DNA of 44,660 bases from an uncultured bacterium (GTDB taxonomy: Bacteria; Bacillota; Clostridia; Oscillospirales; Oscillospiraceae): assembly GCA_949840775.1 (NCBI GenBank), contig CATKXO010000023.1, positions 1 to 44,660 of the forward strand, in the 5' to 3' direction. Numbering within the stretch: the stretch's first letter is position 1; every line of letters starts with the position of its first letter. A model generated the notes under the pieces. It had not been told where the DNA came from and searched no databases. It worked only from the letters and a program-made list of their open reading frames with translations. A program made the position numbers and the translations under genes. Of the stretch, positions 32,729-40,464 are shown one piece after another.

Positions 32729-33658
32729 TTACTTGATCGTACTCACTGTGTTGGTGGAGGGCTCCAGGACATAGATGTGCTCCTGGTCCACACTAAACAG
32801 ATACGTCCCCGCAATCGAGCCCGGATTGTCCTTCTCATAGACGTTGAACCGGCGGCACTCCAGGCCGTCCACCTTCACAAAGCCGTCAACGGGGAAAATG
32901 GTGTAGGTATCCATGGTGTCCCCCGGCAGGCCCAGCTGAGAGGGGGGCATGGAACGGAGCTGCTCCATCTGCATACTCACGCTGGAGGGCTCCTGCCGTT
33001 TGTCCTCCTCCGTCTCCTTCTTGGGGTAAGAAAGCTTCCCCTCGGGCGCGGAGACACGGACTGCCAGGTTGGCGCTGGACTGGGACCAGCCGATTACCAG
33101 CTGGAACAGGCGGCCCTCCTCCGCCGCATTGCGGACAAAGATCAAAACACCCTCGGCGTCCTGGAGCTCCGGGACCTCCTCCTGGACCAGATAGGTCTCA
33201 TCCGTAATGACGAAGCCCTGTTCGCTGCCCATCAGGATGTCCTTGTACCGGTTCATCACATCGGCAAAGCTGTTCAGCTCATAGATGTAGGTAAACCGGC
33301 TGTCCACGCCGGTGGAGCTGTCCCCCTTGGACTTGCCCGGACTGCGCAGGGCGATCAATTCCCCGTCACCCTCCAACAGGACGGTATCCAGAGAGGGAAC
33401 CGTGTCCTCTCCTACGGTGTAAGCCTCCACCCCCTTCTTGGGGATGGGCTCCTCCAGCTGCTCCTCGGGGGTAAGCTCCCGGTTCAGCAGATCAATGCCG
33501 AAACGGGGCAGTATGAACAGCACTGCCGCCGCCGCAACAGCGGCCACCAGCACCAGGGCAACGGGAATCAGAAGCAGCTTCTTTTTTCCGCCCTTCTTCT
33601 TCCCTGTATTCTCCCCGGCTTCTGCATTTGCGGCTTTGGTTTTTTTCGCTTTTTTCAC
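32729..33658 (-). CDS. Membrane-anchored protein of unknown function
   Basis: A 309-residue protein with a Lys-rich cytoplasmic N-terminus (MKKAKKTKAANAEAG...), one membrane helix at about 28-50 (LLLIPVALVLVAAVAAAAVLF) and a soluble, probably external domain of about 255 residues rich in beta strands. No family recognised. It starts with GTG at 33656-33658 after GGAGTGATCTGTC. It begins 14 nt after the FtsA/PilM-like gene, so the two probably work together at the envelope, as PilN-type proteins do with PilM (analogy only). Confidence 0.65.
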   Translation of the reverse strand: MKKAKKTKAANAEAGENTGKKKGGKKKLLLIPVALVLVAAVAAAAVLFILPRFGIDLLNRELTPEEQLEEPIPKKGVEAYTVGEDTVPSLDTVLLEGDGELIALRSPGKSKGDSSTGVDSRFTYIYELNSFADVMNRYKDILMGSEQGFVITDETYLVQEEVPELQDAEGVLIFVRNAAEEGRLFQLVIGWSQSSANLAVRVSAPEGKLSYPKKETEEDKRQEPSSVSMQMEQLRSMPPSQLGLPGDTMDTYTIFPVDGFVKVDGLECRRFNVYEKDNPGSIAGTYLFSVDQEHIYVLEPSTNTVSTIK

Positions 33659-33672
33659 GACAGATCACTCCA

Positions 33673-35748
33673 TTATGTTTCCAGATACCGGATGACAACG
33701 TCATCCTGGGCGCGCAGTTCCTGACTAAAGGCACATTCCTGCCCGTTGACCTGAAGCTCGACTCCCCGGTCCAAATGCTCAAAGTCAATACCGGAGTGCT
33801 CCAGCAGGTCCATCACATAGTAAGGCGTCCCCTCCGGTTTGCCCGGCAGCAGCAGGGCCTTGCCATTGAGCACAATCTGAAGGGAAGGCCCCACCGGGGG
33901 CTGGCTCACCACAGGGGCCGCCGGCTTCTCCCAGGGGTTGGGGCGGGAGGGGACAGCAGCCGGCCTGGCCTCTGCGGGGGCAGGCACCGGAACTCTTGCC
34001 GCTGCCCGGGGAGCTTCCGCCGGCTTTTCAGCCGCAGGCCCTCCCGCCGCAGGGGGCGGCTCCGGTCTTTTCACACCCGCAGGCGGCTGTTCCGCCGCCT
34101 TGGGCGGCGGAGGGGCGGGCTGCGGAGGCGGGGCGGGCGGGGTCACGGCGGGACGAGGCAGCCGAATGGGCCGGGACGAGGTCACGACCTGGTCTCCGGT
34201 GTTCAGCAGCGTATCCAAATCGGCAAGCCGCCCGTTGACGGTGACGCCGCCGGTAAAGTCCGCTCCCAGCAGGTCCTTCAGGGTCCGTTTGGCGGAAACT
34301 CCGGACACCGCCGGGGTGAACTCGATGCTGTCCCCCGCGTAGACTACGGCGGAGGGGGCGGCCTCTGTCCCGTTCAGCTTCAAAACGCATGGAACCGCCG
34401 GCTCCCCCCGGAACAACATCCGCTGGCCGTCCACCATGACGCTCAGGTTTTTGCCCGTTCGACCCAGCAGGTCGACGGAGCTGTAGCCGTTCATCATCAG
34501 CAGCTCCAGCACCGTCAGGGCACCGCTGCGGAACAGCTTGGCCGGCTTGCCATTGAGCATAATCCGGTAGCTGTCACTGATCAGGCCCAGGCCGGCAGAC
34601 ACCGCAATGCCCAGGGGGGTGGCCAGCTCCGGGTCGTTGAGCTCATAGCTATCAGAAAAGGCGGTAATCTCGTAGTTGTTGCCCGCCAGGGCCACCCGGT
34701 TCTCGTCCATATCCAGGGCCTCGGCCACCATCTCCCGAATGCCCTCCAGCTTGCTGCCGCCCCCCGCCAAAAACAGCGCGGAGGGGGCCCCGCCGTTGAG
34801 GGCGGTCACCCGCTGGGCGATCTCCCGGGCCAGGCTGCGGGCGGGCTGCTGGACGGTCTCCCGCACCAGCCCGCCGGGGATGGACTGCTCCAGGCCCAGC
34901 ACGTCCCGGTAGGTGACGGTCTTCTCGTCCATCTGTGTCTTCATCCGCTCCGCCGTGGCGAAGGGGACCAGAAACCGGCGCATCAGCTCTTCGGTGATCT
35001 CGTCACCGGCAATGGTGGCCATGGTGTAGCCCACCACAGTGCCATCCCGGCAGACCGCGATATCGGAAGTACCCGCTCCGATGTCGGCCAGCACCAGATT
35101 AAGCAGGCGGAGGTCGGCGGGAATGGCTGCATTGAGGGCGGCGATGGGCTCCAGGGTCAGACTGGCCACCTCCAGGCCGGAGGCCTCCATCACGGCGTAG
35201 AGGCTCTCCACCACCTCTCTGGGGAGGAAGGTGGCCACTACGGTGGCCTCCAGCAGCTGGCCGTTGTGGCCCCGCAGGGTGGACATGGGGTAGCGGTCCA
35301 GGTAATAGCCGGCTACGGTGTAGCCCACCAGATAAAAGCGCCGTTCCCCCTCCTGGGCCTGGCCCAGCATGGCCTCGGCGGCGGCTACCGCGCCGCTCTC
35401 CAGCCGGCCGATGGCGTCGTTGGTGATGCGGCTGACCTCTGGAAACTCGATGGAGTAGCTGCCCTGCTCGGTACGCAGGGCACGTCCGGCGGCGGCCACG
35501 CAGACCCGCTCCAGCGTACAGTCCAGCTTCTCCTCCAGGCGGTCAGTCACCCGGCGGGCCACCTTGGCCACCTGGGTTATGTCCTCGATCTGGCCGTCCA
35601 GCATGGCCCGCTTGCCATGCTCCTCCTTCTCAATGGCCAGCACCTGAAAACGCTCCTCCACCACACGGCCCGCCACGCCAATAATACTGCGGGTTCCAAT
35701 ATCCAGGGCAAAAATCAGGCCGCTGTCCTGAGGCTTTCGTTTTGTCAT
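33673..35748 (-). CDS. FtsA/PilM-like actin-fold ATPase with proline-rich linker
   Basis: A 691-residue protein. Residues 1-380 have the FtsA/PilM fold: FALDIGTRSIIGVAG (phosphate 1), VLADIGAGTSDIAV (phosphate 2) and ALFLAGGGSKLEGI (adenosine). A second domain of about 150 residues follows, including a ubiquitin-like segment with VVYAGDSIEFTPAV. A disordered linker of about 120 residues rich in Pro, Ala and Glu leads to a C-terminal ubiquitin-like domain (LLEHSGIDFEHLDRGVELQVNG). It lacks the C-terminal amphipathic helix of FtsA, so membrane binding may depend on the next gene. It is not the main divisome FtsA by context: no ftsZ or ftsQ is adjacent. A motility- or pilus-related role is the inference. 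Confidence 0.82.
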   Translation of the reverse strand: MTKRKPQDSGLIFALDIGTRSIIGVAGRVVEERFQVLAIEKEEHGKRAMLDGQIEDITQVAKVARRVTDRLEEKLDCTLERVCVAAAGRALRTEQGSYSIEFPEVSRITNDAIGRLESGAVAAAEAMLGQAQEGERRFYLVGYTVAGYYLDRYPMSTLRGHNGQLLEATVVATFLPREVVESLYAVMEASGLEVASLTLEPIAALNAAIPADLRLLNLVLADIGAGTSDIAVCRDGTVVGYTMATIAGDEITEELMRRFLVPFATAERMKTQMDEKTVTYRDVLGLEQSIPGGLVRETVQQPARSLAREIAQRVTALNGGAPSALFLAGGGSKLEGIREMVAEALDMDENRVALAGNNYEITAFSDSYELNDPELATPLGIAVSAGLGLISDSYRIMLNGKPAKLFRSGALTVLELLMMNGYSSVDLLGRTGKNLSVMVDGQRMLFRGEPAVPCVLKLNGTEAAPSAVVYAGDSIEFTPAVSGVSAKRTLKDLLGADFTGGVTVNGRLADLDTLLNTGDQVVTSSRPIRLPRPAVTPPAPPPQPAPPPPKAAEQPPAGVKRPEPPPAAGGPAAEKPAEAPRAAARVPVPAPAEARPAAVPSRPNPWEKPAAPVVSQPPVGPSLQIVLNGKALLLPGKPEGTPYYVMDLLEHSGIDFEHLDRGVELQVNGQECAFSQELRAQDDVVIRYLET

Positions 35749-35781
35749 CCGGCGGCACCTCCCATACTCCTTTGGTTACGA

Positions 35782-35811
35782 ATATGGCGCCCCGACACCG
35801 GGGCGCCATAT
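35782..35811 (-). terminator. Hairpin between chemoreceptor and FtsA-like gene
   Basis: ATATGGCGCCCCG pairs with CGGGGCGCCATAT (13 bp, 4-nt loop). No T-run follows on the minus strand, so it may be a partial terminator or a processing site. Confidence 0.55.
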
Positions 35812-35839
35812 CCCTTACACAACGCGCTGCGGCGTCTTC

Positions 35840-37621
35840 TTAATACTTCGCGCTGGAGAAGGGGCTGGAGGGTTCGGCGCCGTCCCCGCTGTCCCAGCTG
35901 GAGGAGGTCGAGGAGGAGGTATGCGCCTGATAATCGCCGTAGCTGTCCTGGCGCAGCTTGAACCGGGACAGCAGCTCCTTCATCAGGGTCGCCTGGCTGG
36001 ACAGCTCCTCGCTGGCGGCGGCGGACTCCTCGCTGGTGGCGGAGTTGGTCTGGACCACGGCGGAAATCTGGTCGATGCCCTCGGTGACCTGCATGATCGC
36101 CTGGTTCTGGCTCTCCACGGCATCCACCACAGTGGCCATCATAGTGGTCACGCTGCCGGCGGTCTCAGTGGTACGGGTCAGGGCGTCAGTGACCTTGTTC
36201 ACAGCCTCCCGGCCCTCGCTGACGGCGGAGATGGAGCCGTCGATCAGGTCCTTGGTAGCCTTGGCGGCCTCGTCGGACTTGGTGGCCAGGTTGCGCACCT
36301 CGTCGGCGACCACGGCAAAGCCCTTGCCGGCGGAACCCGCCCGGGCGGCCTCAACGGCGGCGTTCAGGGCCAGAATGTTGGTCTGGAACGCGATGTTCTC
36401 AATGGTGGCAATGATCTTGCCGATCTCCTGAGAGGAGCTGGAGATGTTCTCCATAGCGGTGTTCAGATTCTTCACATACTCCATGCTCAGGTTCAGCTGG
36501 CCGCCGGCCTCATTGACATGCTGGCCGGCCTGCTCGGCGGCCTCGGCGGTCTTCTTGGCGTTCTCAGAGATATCGGCGATGGTGGCGGACAGCTCCTGAA
36601 CGGCGCTGGCCTGCTCGGTGGCGCCCTGGGCCAGGGACTGGGCGCTGTTGGACACCTGATCGGCGCCGGCGGCCACCTGGTCGGAGCTCTGGCTGATCTG
36701 GCTCAGGTCGGAGCTCATGCTGCTGTTGATGACCCGCAGGGAGGCCAGGATGCGGCTCAGGGAACCCACATAGACCTTCTCATCCTTGGTACGTACATCG
36801 AAGTTGCCGCTGCCCATCTCTTCCAGCAGGCGGCAGGTATCCCCAATGCACTCGCTCAGAACATGCTGGCTGGTGCGCAGGGCGTCGCACATATCGCCCA
36901 GCTCGTTCCGGCCGTCGAAGGTGACGGGGACCTCCAGGTTGCCCTGGCTGAAGCCCACCAGGGCCTCCCGGACCTGAGCGGTGGGAACCGCGATGCTCTT
37001 GATGATCTTGGTGGCCATCATCAGCACAATCAGGGTGGCCACCACCATCACGCCGATGATGATGCCCAGACCGATGCTGGAGGTCAGGTTCTGCTGCCGG
37101 ATAATATCATCCTGCTTGGCCTGCAAATCCTGGGCCAGGGCCGTTCCAGCGGCGGCAGCGGCATCCAGCGCGGGGGTACAGTCGTCAACAATCATCTCCG
37201 CCGCCTGGTTTCTGTTCGTCTTTACAACCTCGGCAATCTTTTTGGCTTCCTCTGACCATGTATTCAGGCTTTTAACAAAGGCATCCAGCTTGCTGCGGTC
37301 CTTCAGCTCCTCAGGATAGGCAGCCTCCATATCCTTGATCTCGGCGGACAGCTCCTCCAGCTTGGAGTTGACGGTAGTCAGCCCATCCTGCTTGCCGGAG
37401 AGGGCCACATCCCGCAGGTTGCGGGCCGCGATGTTGTAGTCGATCCGGCAGTCAGAGACCAGCTGGTTGGTCTTCACATAGTGATCGATAATATCCGTGT
37501 AAGCTTTTTTCTGCGAGTTCATCATAATCAGCGAAGCGACGATGATGATGACAGAGATCAGGATTGTTGTACCGAAGCCTACGATCAGACTCTTCTTGAT
37601 GGACATGTTCTTGAAGTTCAT
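35840..37621 (-). CDS. Methyl-accepting chemotaxis protein
   Basis: A 593-residue chemoreceptor with N-terminal membrane helix (about 11-33), four-helix-bundle sensor (35-180), second membrane helix ([21 protein letters not shown]), HAMP (about 207-260) and the signalling domain with the conserved hairpin tip [20 protein letters not shown] and [15 protein letters not shown]. No CheR-binding pentapeptide is at the end. The ligand cannot be told. The ATG follows TGGGAGGAATACAGC. It is expressed from its own promoter at 37677-37705 and could read through into the FtsA-like gene. Confidence 0.96.
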   Translation of the reverse strand: MNFKNMSIKKSLIVGFGTTILISVIIIVASLIMMNSQKKAYTDIIDHYVKTNQLVSDCRIDYNIAARNLRDVALSGKQDGLTTVNSKLEELSAEIKDMEAAYPEELKDRSKLDAFVKSLNTWSEEAKKIAEVVKTNRNQAAEMIVDDCTPALDAAAAAGTALAQDLQAKQDDIIRQQNLTSSIGLGIIIGVMVVATLIVLMMATKIIKSIAVPTAQVREALVGFSQGNLEVPVTFDGRNELGDMCDALRTSQHVLSECIGDTCRLLEEMGSGNFDVRTKDEKVYVGSLSRILASLRVINSSMSSDLSQISQSSDQVAAGADQVSNSAQSLAQGATEQASAVQELSATIADISENAKKTAEAAEQAGQHVNEAGGQLNLSMEYVKNLNTAMENISSSSQEIGKIIATIENIAFQTNILALNAAVEAARAGSAGKGFAVVADEVRNLATKSDEAAKATKDLIDGSISAVSEGREAVNKVTDALTRTTETAGSVTTMMATVVDAVESQNQAIMQVTEGIDQISAVVQTNSATSEESAAASEELSSQATLMKELLSRFKLRQDSYGDYQAHTSSSTSSSWDSGDGAEPSSPFSSAKY

Positions 37622-37676
37622 GCTGTATTCCTCCCATTTTATTCCCGCGCACGCGCGGCGTGGGCATCTTGCTTTT

Positions 37677-37705
37677 ATTATACACTACTTTCTCCCGAGA
37701 CGCAA
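37677..37705 (-). promoter_or_regulatory. Promoter of the chemoreceptor gene
   Basis: On the minus strand TTGCGT, 17-nt spacer, TATAAT, 56 nt before the start. It is a sigma-A type rather than a sigma-D type box. Confidence 0.75.
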
Positions 37706-37788
37706 GAAAAAGTAGAGATTTTTGAATTTTTTCCTATTTTTCCATTTTTATGTAGAAAAGGAAAGTTTTTCCGGGTTTCTCCCCGGTT

Positions 37789-38490
37789 TCAGACAATATC
37801 CCCGTACTTTCCATGCTGCACGTCCCCTACCACCTTTCCGTCCACCAGCGTGACCACCCTGCGGCGCAGGATGTTGACGTACTGGCTGGCGTGGGTGGCC
37901 ATGACAATGGTGGTGCCCCGGCTGTTCAGCTCCACCAGCAGGTGGATGATGTCCCAGATGGTGTCGTCGTCCAGATTGGCCGTGAGCTCATCCAGCAACA
38001 GCACCGGCGGGCTGCTGATCAGCGCCCGGGCCAGCTCCACCCGGCGCACCTCACCGATGGACAGCTGGGCGGGGAAGCACTCCCCCACGTCGGGCAGGCC
38101 CACCAGGCTCAGGGCCTTCTCCGCCGCCGCCCTGCTCTTGCGCTGCATCCCGCTGGCCCGGGCGGCCACCATCAGATTTTCCATAATGGTGCGCTTGCGG
38201 ATCAAAATGCTCTGCTGGCTGACAATCCCAAAGGTCCGGGCCAGCCGCACCCTCCAGGGACCGAAAAAACGGGCGATATTGGCGTTGTCCAGGTACACGG
38301 CCCCTTCATCAGGGGAGAGCTCCCCTCCGATCAGCTTCAGCATAGTGGTCTTTCCCGCCCCGCTGCTGCCGATCAGGAAGACAAACTCCCCCTGCTGTAC
38401 GGTAAAGTCCAGCTCGCGCACCGCATAATGCTTGCGCTTGTCCTCGGTCTTATATATTTTGGATGCTTTCTCCATGCGAATTTCCGGCAT
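37789..38490 (-). CDS. Orphan FtsE-like ABC ATPase
   Basis: A 233-residue ABC ATP-binding protein closest in layout to FtsE/LolD. Walker A is GSSGAGKTT, the Q-loop is in GIVSQQSILI, the signature is LSIGEVRRVELARAL and Walker B is VLLLDELTANLDDDT with the H-loop ATHASQYVNILRRRV. The signature has I-G-E-V instead of the usual G-G-E-Q, and the Walker B neighbourhood LDELTANLD differs from FtsE's DEPTGNLD. No FtsX-like membrane partner is adjacent. The divergent gene encodes a secreted C39-like peptidase; FtsEX normally controls cell-wall hydrolases, so a functional link is possible but unproven. The start follows AAGGAGCCGTATCAAAA. Confidence 0.85.
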   Translation of the reverse strand: MPEIRMEKASKIYKTEDKRKHYAVRELDFTVQQGEFVFLIGSSGAGKTTMLKLIGGELSPDEGAVYLDNANIARFFGPWRVRLARTFGIVSQQSILIRKRTIMENLMVAARASGMQRKSRAAAEKALSLVGLPDVGECFPAQLSIGEVRRVELARALISSPPVLLLDELTANLDDDTIWDIIHLLVELNSRGTTIVMATHASQYVNILRRRVVTLVDGKVVGDVQHGKYGDIV

Positions 38491-38534
38491 TTTTGATACG
38501 GCTCCTTATATGACGGCGCGCCATAAATTTGTAG

Positions 38535-38563
38535 TTCAAAAAAATCGCTTCTTGTAGTATAAT
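38535..38563 (+). promoter_or_regulatory. Promoter of the C39-like peptidase gene
   Basis: TTCAAA, 17-nt spacer, TATAAT, expected to start transcripts near 38570. Confidence 0.65.
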
Positions 38564-38616
38564 CATTTTCGAGGCCGTTGAAAAGAGAAAATTTTGATTT
38601 ATTTTGGGGGACAGCT

Positions 38617-39597
38617 GTGAAAAATTTCGACAAACCCGGCAGATGGAAACGATATATCCTCCCCTGCCTCCTGCTGGCCGCGGTCTGCGTGGGGGCGGTG
38701 GAGCTGTGGGTCTGCGCCGTTCAGGCCCCCGAGGTCTACGCCGCCGTCACCGCTCCCGTCCGGATTGCCGTACAGCGGGCGGGCGAAACTGCCGAGACAG
38801 CCTGGGGCATCCTTCAGCGGCGGACGGACCAGGCGGTGCAAGAAGGGGTTTCCCAGGTGCGGGCCGGCCTGCGGAAGCTGGACGAATACTTCTCCCAGCT
38901 GTCTGAGCCGGACACATCCGAAACTACCGAGCTTGTGGACGAGCTCCAGGAGGAGGCCCAGCTGGTGGATGACCAAGTACTGGTCACGCCGCCCCCCAGG
39001 GCTCGGGCGGACTACAGCATCACCGCACTGATCTCCCATGACGGCAGCGATTACCTCACCGGAGGCCATCAGGAGCTGACCTACTACGACCAGACCAGCG
39101 AGACGTGGGCAGAGCAGCCCTACGGCTCCGACACCATTGGCCGCTACGGCTGCGGCCCCACAGCCATGGCCATGGTGGTATCCACCCTGGCCGAGGACGG
39201 CATGGACCCGGCCCAATTGGCCCGGCACTGCGTGGATCAGGGCTACTGGGCCAAAAAACACGGCTCCTACTGGTCCATCGTCCCCGGCGTTGCGGAGGAT
39301 TTTGGCCTGATCTGCACCTCCCTCCCACCGGAGGAGACGGAACGGGACCTGATCGTCTACTATTTGACCAGCGGACAGCTGCTGGTGGCCCTGATGGGGC
39401 CGGGGCACTTTACCAACGGCGGGCACTTTATCATCCTGCGGGGCATTACACTGGACGGAAGCGTTCTGGTTGCCGACCCGGCCAGCCCGGAACGCAGCCT
39501 GATCACCTGGGACCTGGACCTCATCTTGGAGGAGCTGTCCCCAAACCGCAGCAGCGGCGGTCCCCTCTGGACCATCTCCCCCGATTTCTTCTCATAG
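38617..39597 (+). CDS. Membrane-anchored C39-like cysteine peptidase
   Basis: A 326-residue protein with an N-terminal membrane helix (ILPCLLLAAVCVGAVELWV), a helical stalk with many Glu and Gln (about 45-120) and a papain-like C39_2 domain: YGCGPTAMAM (C179), GHFTNGGHFIILRG (H270) and VADPASPE (D287) form the catalytic triad. Such domains act on peptides or cell-wall proteins outside the cell. The GTG at 38617 follows GGGGGACAGCT; an in-frame TTG at 38578 would be only about 8 nt from the predicted transcript start. It is divergent from the FtsE-like gene. Confidence 0.85.
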   Translation: MKNFDKPGRWKRYILPCLLLAAVCVGAVELWVCAVQAPEVYAAVTAPVRIAVQRAGETAETAWGILQRRTDQAVQEGVSQVRAGLRKLDEYFSQLSEPDTSETTELVDELQEEAQLVDDQVLVTPPPRARADYSITALISHDGSDYLTGGHQELTYYDQTSETWAEQPYGSDTIGRYGCGPTAMAMVVSTLAEDGMDPAQLARHCVDQGYWAKKHGSYWSIVPGVAEDFGLICTSLPPEETERDLIVYYLTSGQLLVALMGPGHFTNGGHFIILRGITLDGSVLVADPASPERSLITWDLDLILEELSPNRSSGGPLWTISPDFFS

Positions 39598-39627
39598 CGC
39601 AGCTTTCTGAGCTGCTGCCGGAGCACC

Positions 39628-39662
39628 AAACAATCCCCCCTGCGGCGCAGGGGGGATTGTTT
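39628..39662. terminator. Bidirectional terminator between convergent genes
   Basis: A 16-bp perfect stem (39628-39643 with 39647-39662), loop GGC, then TTTCACTTTTTT on the plus side and AAACAATC on the other. Confidence 0.85.
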
Positions 39663-40057
39663 CACTTTTTTCCGGCGTAAAAGGAGTTTTCCCCGGCCAG
39701 GCGCCGGTTCAGCCGCTCGTCCAGCTCCACAACCCGCTCCAGCAGGCGGCGGACGCTGCCCGCCTGACCGTGATAGGCGGTCTCCTCTTCCCCCTGAGGG
39801 CCGGCCCCCTGCTCCAAAGCGGCTACCCGCTCCCGATCCTCCGGGGACAGGCTCTCCTTTTTCCCTTCGACAGCCTGTTTCAGCTCACGGAGCTGGAGCA
39901 GCGGGTCCTCCCGCATGGCAAGCAGCATCCGCAAAGACACGTCGTCATTGCGGTCCAGCGCCTCCCCCATCTGCCGGCTCAGGTCCATCACCTCAGACAG
40001 GCAGTTGTACTTTTTCCGCTCCAGTACGGTCAGGTCCAGCCAATCCCCCCGCGTCAT
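39662..40057 (-). CDS. Putative flagellar chaperone (FliT/FlgN-like position)
   Basis: A 131-residue helical protein: WLDLTVLERKKYNCLSEVMDL, then RQMGEALDRNDDVSLRMLLAMRE and a C-terminal coiled coil (VRRLLERVVELDERLNRRL). Sequence alone is weakly informative. The position after fliD-fliS, with a four-base overlap with fliS (ATGA), is where FliT or FlgN-type chaperones are found, and size and helicity fit. It would escort FliD or hook-associated proteins to the export gate. Confidence 0.6.
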   Translation of the reverse strand: MTRGDWLDLTVLERKKYNCLSEVMDLSRQMGEALDRNDDVSLRMLLAMREDPLLQLRELKQAVEGKKESLSPEDRERVAALEQGAGPQGEEETAYHGQAGSVRRLLERVVELDERLNRRLAGENSFYAGKK

Positions 40058-40440
40058 GCCTGCATCTCCTGGGCGCTGCTGTTCTTCTCCGCAGCGCGGA
40101 AGGTATCCCGCAGGTCTGCCAGCATGGGACGCAGACGCTCCAGCTCACCCTTGTTCCGGCCCAGCTTGATCCGGCCCAGGTCATAGGTGAAGTAGTCGTA
40201 CATCCGGCTCAGGTCGTGGCTGATGGGATACTGGTGGTCCAGGGTCTCGTCCAGATAGTTGATGATGTCCGTACAGCGGTCCAGCGCCGCCTCAAAGGTG
40301 GGCCAGTCCTGCCGGTCCAGGGCGATGGAGGCCAGGGTGCTGCGCTTGACCAGCTCATCATAGAGCAGCAGCAGCAACTCCCCAGGCGTCATGGAGTTGA
40401 TGGACTGCTGTTTATACTGCTGATAACCTCTTGCGTCCAT
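40054..40440 (-). CDS. fliS: Flagellin export chaperone FliS
   Basis: A 128-residue protein. ARGYQQYKQQSINSMTPGELLLLLYDELVK at the start is diagnostic, as are the CTDIINYLDETLD segment and YDYFTYDLGRIKLGRNKGELE. FliS binds the C-terminus of flagellin and keeps it from polymerising in the cytoplasm. The ATG follows AAAGGACGATCCTAC. It lies 24 nt after fliD and overlaps the next gene. No flagellin gene is in the window. Confidence 0.95.
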   Translation of the reverse strand: MDARGYQQYKQQSINSMTPGELLLLLYDELVKRSTLASIALDRQDWPTFEAALDRCTDIINYLDETLDHQYPISHDLSRMYDYFTYDLGRIKLGRNKGELERLRPMLADLRDTFRAAEKNSSAQEMQA

Positions 40441-40464
40441 GTAGGATCGTCCTTTCTGACGGTA

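Noticed and set aside
33628-35961. Long plus-strand open frame opposite the FtsA-like gene, and a similar one at 40216-42315 opposite fliD
   Set aside because: Both mirror well-supported genes and have compositions expected from antisense reading of GC-rich codons.
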